Below the pieces are notes generated by a model, which was given only the letters and a program-made list of their open reading frames with translations, was not told where the DNA came from and ran no database searches. A stretch of DNA of 64,000 nt from Pseudoclavibacter sp. 13-3 (GTDB lineage: Bacteria; Actinomycetota; Actinomycetes; Actinomycetales; Microbacteriaceae): contig NZ_JAJOZT010000001.1 in NCBI RefSeq assembly GCF_021168475.1, positions 715,238 through 779,237 on the forward strand. Reading direction: 5' to 3'. Numbering within the stretch: position 1 is the first letter of the stretch; each line of letters starts with the position of its first letter. The translations under genes and the position numbers were made by a program. Of the stretch, positions 7,920 to 15,322 are shown in pieces.

Positions 7920-8969
7920 TCACCGCAGCGCGCGAAACGCATCGGTGGCCTCGATCAGCCCGGCCGCGATTCCGGCTTCGTTCGATCCGTGGCCGGCGTT
8001 CGGCACAAAGGTGAGCTGTGACTGCGGCCAGGCACGATGCAGCTCCCAGGCACTGCGCGGCGGGCACACCACATCGTAGCGGCCCTGCACGATCACGCCG
8101 GGAATCCCGCCCAGGCGATCAGCCTCATCGATCAGCTGGTTCTCACGCATGAACCCGGCGTTCGCGAAGAAGTGGTTCTCGATGCGCGCGAACGCGAGCG
8201 CGAACCGGCGATGCTCGGCCAGCTGCTGCGAGGCTTGCACAGGCTCGTCGGGAATGAGCAGGTGACTGGTCCTCGCCTCCCACGCCGACCAGGCGAGCGC
8301 CGCGCGAAGGGCCACCTCCGGATCGGAGCCATTGAGCAGCCGGTGGAACGTCTCGATGTGGTCGCCGGCGAGTTCATCCGGCGCATGCTCGCGCAGCACT
8401 GATTCGTAGGCGTCGAAGAGGTCGGGGAACAGATTCTGCGCGCCTCCGCGGTTGTAGTACCAGTCGAGTTCCCAGCGCCGCAGCAGGAAGATGCCGCGCA
8501 GCACGAGTCCGATCACGTGCTCGGGGTGGGCTTCGGCATACGCCAGCGACAGCGTCGAGCCCCATGACCCGCCGAAGACGAGCCACCGCTCGACGCCGAG
8601 GCGTTCGCGGATGCACTCCATGTCAGCGACCAGCCGGGCGGTGTCGATGACGCTGAGGTCGGCGCCGTCAGCCGCATGCGGGGTGCTGCGCCCGCATCCA
8701 CGCTGATCGAAGAGGATGATGCGGTACACGGCTGGATCGAAGAACCGCCTCTGCCACGGGCTCGTGCCGCCGCCGGGGCCGCCGTGCACGAACACGACCG
8801 GTGTTCCGTGCGGGTTGCCCGACTGCTCGACGTACAGGCGCTGTCCCTCCCCCACATCGAGATGCTCGGTCTGGTATGGCTCCAGCGCCGGGTACAGAAT
8901 CTCGTCAAGGCTGCGCGTCTCGATCGCCGGTGAGTGGGCTGCAACGGATGCAGTGGTGGTGTCAGGCAT
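7920..8969 (-). CDS. pip: Prolyl aminopeptidase (proline iminopeptidase)
   Basis: Alpha/beta-hydrolase of the S33 peptidase family that removes N-terminal proline. It has the HGGPGGGTSPWQRRFFDP oxyanion region, FDQRGCGRSTPHA, the nucleophile elbow GGSWGSTLSLAYA (Ser), and the catalytic His in NAGHGSNE. Length is 349 aa; the first 25 residues are variable and residue 26 onward is conserved. No signal peptide, so it is cytoplasmic. It is monocistronic, convergent with nnrE. Confidence 0.93.
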   Translation of the reverse strand: MPDTTTASVAAHSPAIETRSLDEILYPALEPYQTEHLDVGEGQRLYVEQSGNPHGTPVVFVHGGPGGGTSPWQRRFFDPAVYRIILFDQRGCGRSTPHAADGADLSVIDTARLVADMECIRERLGVERWLVFGGSWGSTLSLAYAEAHPEHVIGLVLRGIFLLRRWELDWYYNRGGAQNLFPDLFDAYESVLREHAPDELAGDHIETFHRLLNGSDPEVALRAALAWSAWEARTSHLLIPDEPVQASQQLAEHRRFALAFARIENHFFANAGFMRENQLIDEADRLGGIPGVIVQGRYDVVCPPRSAWELHRAWPQSQLTFVPNAGHGSNEAGIAAGLIEATDAFRALR

Positions 8970-9223
8970 GCTGCCAGACTAGCGCTCGCTCACCTGCATC
9001 AGCTGACTCGGCGAGCCACCCTGCGCAGATCACCGCGCCTCCGCACGAATATGCGCAGAACCTGCGTGGATCTGCGGAGATTCGGCGCGCACTGCGGAAT
9101 TTCGGGAGCCCAGGGATCGGGCTCGGCATCCACCGCGGCAATCTGCGCATGCCAGCCCGGCCGGACTGGGACTGGAATGGGCGCACGTGGTCGGCATCTG
9201 ACGTGGGGTGACCGGTCAGGTTA
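8970..9223. other. Non-coding spacer between pip and the GntR operon
   Basis: No convincing gene. It contains the pip promoter side and an 8-bp inverted repeat, CGCAGATC (9024-9031) with GATCTGCG (9069-9076), arms 37 bp apart, of unknown meaning. The stretch is rich in TGCG repeats. The GntR operator and promoter follow from 9224. Confidence 0.5.
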
Positions 9224-9265
9224 TTTGGTTCATCACTTGACTAACGAACCAAAGTGCACGACACT
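9224..9265 (+). promoter_or_regulatory. Operator and promoter of the GntR/ABC operon
   Basis: A perfect 8-bp inverted repeat, TTTGGTTC (9224-9231) and GAACCAAA (9246-9253), with a 14-bp spacer. A -35-like TTGACT (9237-9242) lies inside the spacer, followed after 17 bp by a weak -10 GACACT (9260-9265). An operator over the -35 fits autorepression by the GntR protein encoded downstream; YtrA-type regulators are known to repress their own ABC operons. Confidence 0.6.
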
Positions 9266-9355
9266 GGACAGACAACGCAATCAGCCAGCACAACGCTCCA
9301 CCACCTCGAGAAACACCAGAACCATCCGAGCCGAACAGCAGAGAGCAGGTGATCC

Positions 9356-9847
9356 GTGGCATTCGACAACGACCGGCCGATCTTCATCCAGCTCGCTGAT
9401 CAGATCGCCGACGACATCGCCAACGGCGCCTACGCCGAAGGCACGGCGGTCCCGTCGACCAACGAGCTGTCGGCGTTCCACCGCATCAACCCGGCGACGG
9501 CAGGCAGGGCGCTGAACCTGCTCGTCGATCGGCAGCTGCTCGAGAAGCACCGGGGGCGCGGCATGTTCGTCGTCGCCGGAGCCCGAGCACAGCTGCTCTC
9601 CGAACGACGCAGCCGATTCGCAGAGCAGTTCGTCGCACCGATGCTGCGCGAGGCCCAGCGCCTCGGACTCACTCGCGACGAGGTGCGCGGCACCATCACC
9701 CAGATGAGCCAAGTCACACAGACCGTCGACACCAGCCACGCCACCCGCACCAACCCAACCAACCCGCCCGGCCAAACCGCCCAACCCACCCAAGCCGCTC
9801 AGTCAGCACACCCCGACCAGCTCGACCTCGACAGGAGGACCCGATGA
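9356..9847 (+). CDS. YtrA-subfamily GntR transcriptional regulator
   Basis: A 163-aa protein with a GntR winged helix at residues 5 to 75 (PIFIQLADQIADDIANGAYA, VPSTNELSAFHRINPATAGRALN) and no large effector domain, as in YtrA. The C-terminal 35 residues are Pro/Thr/Gln-rich low complexity. The start is GTG at 9356. Its end overlaps the ATPase gene by ATGA, a layout typical of YtrA regulators that control an adjacent ABC transporter, often induced by cell-envelope stress or antibiotics. The signal is unknown. Confidence 0.85.
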   Translation: MAFDNDRPIFIQLADQIADDIANGAYAEGTAVPSTNELSAFHRINPATAGRALNLLVDRQLLEKHRGRGMFVVAGARAQLLSERRSRFAEQFVAPMLREAQRLGLTRDEVRGTITQMSQVTQTVDTSHATRTNPTNPPGQTAQPTQAAQSAHPDQLDLDRRTR

Positions 9848-10779
9848 AATCCCCCATCATCTCAGTGGCCGGCGTCACCCGCCGGTACGGCGACGTCGCC
9901 GCACTCGACGACGTGTCGTTCAGCATCGATCAGCCCAGCATCATCGGGCTCCTCGGTCGCAACGGCGCCGGCAAGACCACCCTGATGGCGCTGCTCACCG
10001 GGCAGGATCGCCCGACGGCGGGCAGCATCCACATCACGGGCAGCGGCCCGTTCGAGTCGGCGCGCGTGCAGGACGATATCAGCTTCATCCGCGACAACCA
10101 GCGCTACCCCGACGACTACCAGCTGAAGCATGCGCTGCGCATCGCGCCGCTGTTCCACCCGGCGTGGGATGCCGAACTGGCGGCACGCCTCGCCGACGCG
10201 TTCCGGCTGCCTGCTAAGACCAAGGTCAAGAAGTTCAGCCGCGGCCAGCTCTCGGCCCTGGGCGTCGCCATCAGTTTGGCGTCGCGGGCGCCGATCACGT
10301 TTCTCGACGAGCCGTACCTCGGCCTCGACGCGACAGCTCGGCAGCACTTCTATGACGTGCTCATCGAGGACTACTCGGCACACCCGCGCACGATCATCGC
10401 CTCGACGCACCTGATCGACGAGATGGCGCCACTGTTCGACCATGTGCTGGTGCTCGACCGTGGGCGGCTCGTGCTCGACCGCAGCGCCGACGACCTCGCC
10501 GGGTACGCATTCACGCTCAGCGGCGTCACCTCACGCGTCACCGCATATATCAAGGGCCACGAGGTTCTGCATTCGCACGAGATCGGCGCGCTGAGCACGG
10601 TGACCGTGCGTGGGCAGGCCGGCCGCGAGCTGGTCGCCGCGGCGGCCGCAGACGGTGTGGATGTTCGACCCGCGTCGCTGCAGCAGATCGTGAGCGCGCT
10701 CGGCGCAGGTTCGCTCACAGACGCGCGCGCCGCCCGCCCGAACACAGACCTCGGTGCCTCGCGCACCACGACCGTCTAA
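9844..10779 (+). CDS. ABC transporter ATP-binding protein (YtrB-like)
   Basis: ATPase subunit of 311 aa. Walker A is GLLGRNGAGKTTLM, the signature is the degenerate FSRGQLSALGV, Walker B is ITFLDEPYLGLD and the H-loop is IASTHLID. A C-terminal domain of about 90 residues follows the nucleotide-binding domain. Pairs with the permease encoded next. The degenerate LSGGQ (SRGQL) is common in YtrB/EcsA-type ATPases. Export or signalling in response to envelope stress is inferred from the family. Confidence 0.87.
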   Translation: MKSPIISVAGVTRRYGDVAALDDVSFSIDQPSIIGLLGRNGAGKTTLMALLTGQDRPTAGSIHITGSGPFESARVQDDISFIRDNQRYPDDYQLKHALRIAPLFHPAWDAELAARLADAFRLPAKTKVKKFSRGQLSALGVAISLASRAPITFLDEPYLGLDATARQHFYDVLIEDYSAHPRTIIASTHLIDEMAPLFDHVLVLDRGRLVLDRSADDLAGYAFTLSGVTSRVTAYIKGHEVLHSHEIGALSTVTVRGQAGRELVAAAAADGVDVRPASLQQIVSALGAGSLTDARAARPNTDLGASRTTTV

Positions 10780-10788
10780 GGAGTGATC

Positions 10789-11604
10789 ATGACTTCTCCC
10801 GCCTCTTCTTCCCGCATCGACGGCTCCGCCGGGCCGGGCCCGGCCACCACAGGCCCATCCACCGACACAGGTGTCGTCCGCCCCACCCCACTGCAGCGCA
10901 TCGCTCGCGTCACCCGCCTGCAGCTGAATGTGCCGTCGAGCAGCCTACTCACTCCGGGGATCATTCTCGCACTGGTATTCGCCGTCTCGGTGATCGTCTC
11001 GCTGACGATTCAACGCGCGACCGGTGGCGCCCCCAGCGACCCGGAGTTCATCGCGGGCCTTCGCAACAACTCGGGTGCGGCCTGGTCTCTGCCCGGATTC
11101 CTCATCTACCTGGGCGTTGCCTCGGTGTCGACGACTTTCCCGTTCACGCTCGCCCTCGGCAGCACACGCCGATCGTTCACACTCGGCACCCTGGCGTTCC
11201 ACCTGCTGATGGCGGTCTACGTCGCGCTCCTGGGCGGCGCTCTGCTGCTGCTCGAGCTGGCCACGAACCACTGGTTCATCGGCGTCTACGTGTTCGACAC
11301 GCTGTTGTTCGGCTCGGGATCGCTGTGGCAGCTGCTCGTGACCGTGTTCTTGGGCACGCTCGCGTCGCTGTCGATCGGTGGGGCCTTCGGCGCGATCTGG
11401 GTGCGATTCGGCAACAAGGGCCCGACCATCGTGGCCATCGCGCTGGCACTGGTCGTCGCGCTCGCACTGCTGCTGTCGGTGCCGGCCTGGGCATGGATCG
11501 GCGCCCACTTCGCCCTCTGGTGGCTGGCCGCGCTTGCCGGCGTCATCATCGTGATCGCCTGCCTGGCGCAGTATCTCGCACTGCGCCGCGCATCGGTGCG
11601 GTAG
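10789..11604 (+). CDS. ABC transporter membrane subunit
   Basis: A 271-aa polytopic membrane protein with about six hydrophobic segments after a 55-residue cytosolic N-terminus. I chose the ATG at 10789 because AAGGAG lies 5 nt upstream; a GTG at 10783 overlaps that site. It has no recognisable solute-binding partner and no close named family from sequence alone. Third gene of the GntR-ATPase-permease operon, so it most likely forms the transporter with the preceding ATPase. Confidence 0.8.
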   Translation: MTSPASSSRIDGSAGPGPATTGPSTDTGVVRPTPLQRIARVTRLQLNVPSSSLLTPGIILALVFAVSVIVSLTIQRATGGAPSDPEFIAGLRNNSGAAWSLPGFLIYLGVASVSTTFPFTLALGSTRRSFTLGTLAFHLLMAVYVALLGGALLLLELATNHWFIGVYVFDTLLFGSGSLWQLLVTVFLGTLASLSIGGAFGAIWVRFGNKGPTIVAIALALVVALALLLSVPAWAWIGAHFALWWLAALAGVIIVIACLAQYLALRRASVR

Positions 11605-11644
11605 CGGCGCAGCGGCACCCCACTTGCGCGAGGGCGCCTCAGGC

Positions 11645-11718
11645 AGATCGCTCGGCACCCCACTGTTCGCTTCAGAACTGCGTGTCTTCGCGCGATCGGT
11701 GGTGGTGCCGAGCGATCT
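11645..11718. repeat. 15-bp perfect inverted repeat with 44-nt loop between convergent operons
   Basis: AGATCGCTCGGCACC (11645-11659) is exactly complementary to 11704-11718. A direct copy of CGGCACCCCACT occurs at 11613-11624 and 11653-11664. It lies between the ABC permease stop and the pdxT stop and could act as a bidirectional terminator. The long loop and absence of a U-tract make that uncertain. Confidence 0.6.
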
Positions 11719-11732
11719 CTGGTGTTGCGCAG

Positions 11733-12362
11733 CTACACCAGCTTCAGCAGCTGCTCGTGCACCGTGGTGTCACCGGTGAGCTCGGGGTGAAAGGCGACTC
11801 CGATCAGGTTGCCCTGAGTGACGGCGACGACCTCGCCCCGGTGACGCGCGGCGAGGGCGGCGCTCCCGAGCTGCACCACCCTCGGCGCCCGGATGAACGC
11901 GGCATGCACCGGCCCCCAGACCGTCTCGACCGTTGCCTCTTCAGACACGACCTGCGCCCCGAAGGCGTTGCGGTCGACCGTGATGCCCAGCCCGCCGATC
12001 GAGCGCTGGCCCGGCGCCGGGTTCTCGATGCGATCGGCCAGCATGATCAGCCCGGCACAGGTGCCGAGCGTCGGCAGCCCGCCCGAGATGACCTCGCTCA
12101 GCGCATCTGCGAGGCCGAGCGTGCGGGTGAGCCGATCGAGCACCGACGATTCGCCACCGGGCAGCACCAGAGCATCCACTCGCGGGCCGTCGGCGCCGAT
12201 GAGGTCGGCGGCACGCCGAATCGGCACCGGCAGCACCTGCATCGACGCCAGCAGATCGACGTGTTCGCGCACGCCACCCTGCACCGCAAGCACTCCGACG
12301 CGGCGGATGCTCGGGTCTGGCCGCGAGCGCCTCGCCGGGTGGGCGCCTGTCGGGGCCGGCAT
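11733..12362 (-). CDS. pdxT: Pyridoxal 5'-phosphate synthase glutaminase subunit PdxT
   Basis: Class I glutamine amidotransferase that feeds ammonia to PdxS. It shows VGVLAVQGGVREH, LVLPGGESSVLDRL, the nucleophile in LGTCAGLIMLAD and the His-Glu pair in GVAFHPELTGD. Length is 209 aa with an unusual basic N-terminal extension of about 20 residues. The start is ATG 12362; a GTG at 12368 overlapping the pdxS stop as GTGA is the alternative. It is the second gene of the pdxST operon. Confidence 0.94.
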   Translation of the reverse strand: MPAPTGAHPARRSRPDPSIRRVGVLAVQGGVREHVDLLASMQVLPVPIRRAADLIGADGPRVDALVLPGGESSVLDRLTRTLGLADALSEVISGGLPTLGTCAGLIMLADRIENPAPGQRSIGGLGITVDRNAFGAQVVSEEATVETVWGPVHAAFIRAPRVVQLGSAALAARHRGEVVAVTQGNLIGVAFHPELTGDTTVHEQLLKLV

Positions 12363-12364
12363 GC

Positions 12365-13312
12365 TCACCACCCGCGCTCGGCCAGCCGGTGCGGAGCAGG
12401 CAGATCGGCGACGTTGATGCCCACCATCGCCTCGCCGAGCCCGCGCGAGGCCTCGGCGATGGCCGCCGGGTCGTCGTACTGCGCGGTGGCGCGCACGATC
12501 GCCGCAGCGCGCTTCGCCGGCTCGCCCGACTTGAAGATGCCCGAGCCGACGAACACGCCGTCGGCCCCGAGCTGCATCATCATCGACGCATCGGCCGGTG
12601 TCGCGATGCCGCCCGCTGTGAACAGCACGACCGGGAGCTCCCCGTGCTCGGCCACCCACTGCACCAGGGGCAGCGGCGCCGCAAGCTCTTTCGCCGCGAC
12701 GTAGAGCTGCTCGGGCTCTGCCGCAGCGAGCGCCTGCAGGCGAGCGATCTCGCCGCGAATCGTGCGGATGTGCTTGGTCGCCTCTGAGACGTCGCCGGTG
12801 CCCGCCTCACCTTTCGAGCGAATCATCGCCGCGCCCTCGGCAATGCGACGCAGTGCCTCGCCCAGGTTCGTGGCTCCGCAGACGAACGGCACCGTGAAGC
12901 GCTGCTTGTCGATGTGATTCACGTAGTCTGCGGGGCTCAGCACCTCGGATTCGTCGATGTAGTCGACACCGAGCTCCTGCAGCACCTGCGCCTCGACGAA
13001 ATGCCCGATGCGGGCCTTCGCCATCACCGGGATCGACACCGCCGCGATGATCGAGTCGATCAGATCGGGGTCGCTCATGCGCGCCACGCCGCCCTGTGCG
13101 CGAATGTCGGCCGGCACCCGCTCGAGCGCCATCACGGCGACGGCTCCGGCGTCTTCGGCGATGCGCGCCTGTTCGGCGGTCACGACGTCCATGATGACGC
13201 CGCCCTTGAGCATGTCGGCGAGCCCGCTCTTGACGAGGGGCGTGCCGTAGGCGGATGCAGTTGTCGTGTTCGCAGCAGTGGTCTCGTCTGCGATGGTCTC
13301 GTTCTCAGTCAT
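12365..13312 (-). CDS. pdxS: Pyridoxal 5'-phosphate synthase subunit PdxS
   Basis: Makes PLP from ribose 5-phosphate, glyceraldehyde 3-phosphate and ammonia in a dodecameric synthase. Key parts: [38 protein letters not shown] with the Schiff-base Lys, and [16 protein letters not shown] with the phosphate loop and second Lys. Start at the ATG of MTENETI (13312), giving 315 aa; a TTG at 13348 would add 12 residues. The first 25 residues are Thr-rich and non-conserved. Divergent from pdxR. Confidence 0.95.
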   Translation of the reverse strand: MTENETIADETTAANTTTASAYGTPLVKSGLADMLKGGVIMDVVTAEQARIAEDAGAVAVMALERVPADIRAQGGVARMSDPDLIDSIIAAVSIPVMAKARIGHFVEAQVLQELGVDYIDESEVLSPADYVNHIDKQRFTVPFVCGATNLGEALRRIAEGAAMIRSKGEAGTGDVSEATKHIRTIRGEIARLQALAAAEPEQLYVAAKELAAPLPLVQWVAEHGELPVVLFTAGGIATPADASMMMQLGADGVFVGSGIFKSGEPAKRAAAIVRATAQYDDPAAIAEASRGLGEAMVGINVADLPAPHRLAERGW

Positions 13313-13331
13313 GGCCTCCACTGTCGTCCGA

Positions 13332-13382
13332 GAAGTGGCATGAGACAAGATCCAGTATCTGATGTTTTCTCTGGACCACTTC
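13332..13382. promoter_or_regulatory. Candidate PdxR-binding sites between pdxS and pdxR
   Basis: The 87-bp divergent spacer holds GAAGTGG (13332-13338) and its inverted copy CCACTTC (13376-13382), centres 44 bp apart. On the minus strand the second reads AAGTGGTCCA, close to the AAGTGG-type half-sites described for PdxR of Corynebacterium. Binding of the MocR protein at these sites would control both promoters. Confidence 0.55.
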
Positions 13383-13399
13383 GTGTCTTATGGATCACA

Positions 13400-14986
13400 A
13401 TGGAGAGCATGCGTGCTGCCCAGCTGCTGGAGCTTCCGATCGAGCTGCGATCCGATCGCGGCTCGTCACTGCCGTCTCAGCTGGCCGCGGCCGTTCGAGA
13501 GCTGATCGACACCGGTGTGCTCGCCGCCGGCGACGCACTGCCCTCGACACGGGCCTGGGCGCGGCAGCTGAGCATCTCACGAGGAACGGTCGTCACCGCC
13601 TTCGAACAACTCGGCGCCGAGGGATATCTCGAGGCACGACGGGGCTCGGCCACGCGAGTGAACCCGCGTCTGGCCGCGATGCATCCGCGCCCGCCGTCAC
13701 CCGCCCACGTCAGCACACCGCAGGCAGCCCCGCTGGGGTCGGTGTCTGCCTCGGCGCCGACCCCAGCGCGCAGGCGCCCCCAGACGGCGCCTCGGGCACC
13801 ACGGGTCATCCACGATCTGACCCCCGATCGGCCGTCGACCGAGCACCTGGTCACGCCGGCCTGGCGCGCGGCCTGGCGAACGGCTGCCGAGACGGTGCCG
13901 GCCGCCCTGCCGCCAGCCGGCCTGCCGGCACTGCGCGAGCAGATCGTCGAGCACCTGCGTCGCATGCGCGGGGTCAGGCGCGACGCTGACGCCGTCATCG
14001 TGACCGCGGGCGCGCGCGAAGGGCTGGCACTGCTGATGCTCGCGCTGTTCGGCACGGCCGCTGCCCCCGCCATCGGCGTGGAGTCACCGGGGTACCCGTC
14101 GCTGCGACGCGTGGTGACACGGCTGGGCGCGCGACTGCAGCAGCTGCAGGTCGACACGTCGGGTCTGCTCACCGATCGCCTGCCACAGCCTCCTGAGACG
14201 GTGCCCGACGCGGTGATCGTGACTCCCAGCCACCAGTATCCGCTGGGCGGGTCGCTGCCCGCCGACCGCCGCCGCGAACTGCTCGAGTGGGCTCGCCGCA
14301 ACGAGGTGGTCATCATCGAAGACGACTACGACTCCGAGCTGCGCTACGTCGGCCAGCCGCTGCCCGCCCTCGCCGCCCTCGACGACCCGCACGACGGCGT
14401 GGTCGTGACCCTCGGCACATATTCCAAGACGGTGGCGCCCGAAGTGGCGACAGGTTTCGTGATCGCCGGCGATCGGCTGCGCGAGCGGATGCTGCAGGTG
14501 CGTCGCGATCTCGGCTCGCCGGTGTCTGCGGTGACGCAGATCGCCTTCGCCGAGTATCTGGCGTCGGGAGAGCTGCGCCGCCATACCGCGCGCATGCGAC
14601 GCATCTATCGCCAGCGGCGCAGCCGTGTGCTCACCCGACTGCAGGGAGTCCGGGGCATCACGGTGTTCCCGATGGACGGCGGCCTGCACGCCGTCATCGA
14701 GGTGATGCACGACAGCAAGCAGGCAGAGGCGATGCGCACGCCGGCCGCAGGTGCCGGGCGCGCCCAGGGCGACGCGAGCAGGGCATCCCGCGAACGCGAG
14801 ACCGGCCTCGTGCGCCGGTGCACCGCCGCCGGCCTCGCAGTGTCGCCGCTGTCGACCTATTGGAGCAGCGGAGACGACGGCGAGTCTCGACATGGGATCG
14901 TCATCGGCTACGGGCACCTCGACGACCAGGAGCTCGACGCGGCGATGCTCGCCCTGGCCCGGGTGCTGATCGAAGAGTCAGTGTGA
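13400..14986 (+). CDS. pdxR: MocR/PdxR-family transcriptional activator of pdxST
   Basis: A fusion of a GntR winged helix with a fold-type I aminotransferase. HTH: ALPSTRAWARQLSISRGTVV (about residues 53 to 72). Linker: Pro/Ala-rich (about residues 95 to 140). PLP domain: VIVTAGAREGLALLM, EDDYDSELRY and the Schiff-base Lys in LGTYSKTVAPEVATG. Start ATG 13400, 528 aa. A low-complexity insert lies near residues 440 to 470. Divergent from pdxST, as in C. glutamicum, where PdxR activates pdxST when PLP is low. The 3' end overlaps the convergent YciI gene by 9 bp. Confidence 0.9.
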   Translation: MESMRAAQLLELPIELRSDRGSSLPSQLAAAVRELIDTGVLAAGDALPSTRAWARQLSISRGTVVTAFEQLGAEGYLEARRGSATRVNPRLAAMHPRPPSPAHVSTPQAAPLGSVSASAPTPARRRPQTAPRAPRVIHDLTPDRPSTEHLVTPAWRAAWRTAAETVPAALPPAGLPALREQIVEHLRRMRGVRRDADAVIVTAGAREGLALLMLALFGTAAAPAIGVESPGYPSLRRVVTRLGARLQQLQVDTSGLLTDRLPQPPETVPDAVIVTPSHQYPLGGSLPADRRRELLEWARRNEVVIIEDDYDSELRYVGQPLPALAALDDPHDGVVVTLGTYSKTVAPEVATGFVIAGDRLRERMLQVRRDLGSPVSAVTQIAFAEYLASGELRRHTARMRRIYRQRRSRVLTRLQGVRGITVFPMDGGLHAVIEVMHDSKQAEAMRTPAAGAGRAQGDASRASRERETGLVRRCTAAGLAVSPLSTYWSSGDDGESRHGIVIGYGHLDDQELDAAMLALARVLIEESV

Positions 14987-15265
14987 GAAGCCGCCGATGA
15001 CGACGTTCCATTCCTGCACATGGCGCTCGGCGACCAGACCGTTGGCGACCATCGGGTCGTCGTCGCTCAGCGCGGCGGCCTGCTCGATGCTGTCGGCCTG
15101 GAAGATCAGCAGCGCGGTGTTCGGGCCGGCCGTCGTCAGCGGGCCCGAGGCGAGGATCTGCCCGGTTTCGCACAGCCCAGAGAGATAGGCGCGATGCGAG
15201 GGGCGGACCTCGCCGAGCTTCTCGGTGTCGTCGACATACTTGTAGGTGATCGCGTACAGCGCCAT
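14978..15265 (-). CDS. YciI-family protein
   Basis: A 95-aa dimeric ferredoxin-like protein: MALYAITYKYVDDTEKLGEVRPSHRAYL at the start with the conserved His of RPSHRAYL, and DDPMVANGLVAERHVQEWNVV near the end. YciI proteins are small enzymes or enzyme accessories of mostly unknown function. Convergent 9-bp overlap with pdxR. An independent gene, possibly read after the MMPL gene upstream on the same strand. Confidence 0.85.
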   Translation of the reverse strand: MALYAITYKYVDDTEKLGEVRPSHRAYLSGLCETGQILASGPLTTAGPNTALLIFQADSIEQAAALSDDDPMVANGLVAERHVQEWNVVIGGFSH

Positions 15266-15289
15266 GCAATGCTCCGTTCGATGGGGTGA

Positions 15290-15316
15290 GCAGGCCGGCT
15301 GTGACAGCCGGCCTGC
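15290..15316 (-). terminator. Hairpin downstream of the MMPL gene
   Basis: A perfect 12-bp GC-rich stem (GCAGGCCGGCTG and its complement) with a 3-nt loop, beginning 7 bp after the MMPL stop. It lacks a U-tract, as is usual for actinobacterial hairpin terminators. It could also reduce read-through into the YciI gene. Confidence 0.65.
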
Positions 15317-15322
15317 AGATCA

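Noticed and set aside
12914-13399. In-frame upstream extension of pdxR through the pdxS gene
   Set aside because: The extension is the complement of pdxS and of the divergent promoter; the HTH domain begins only after ATG 13400.
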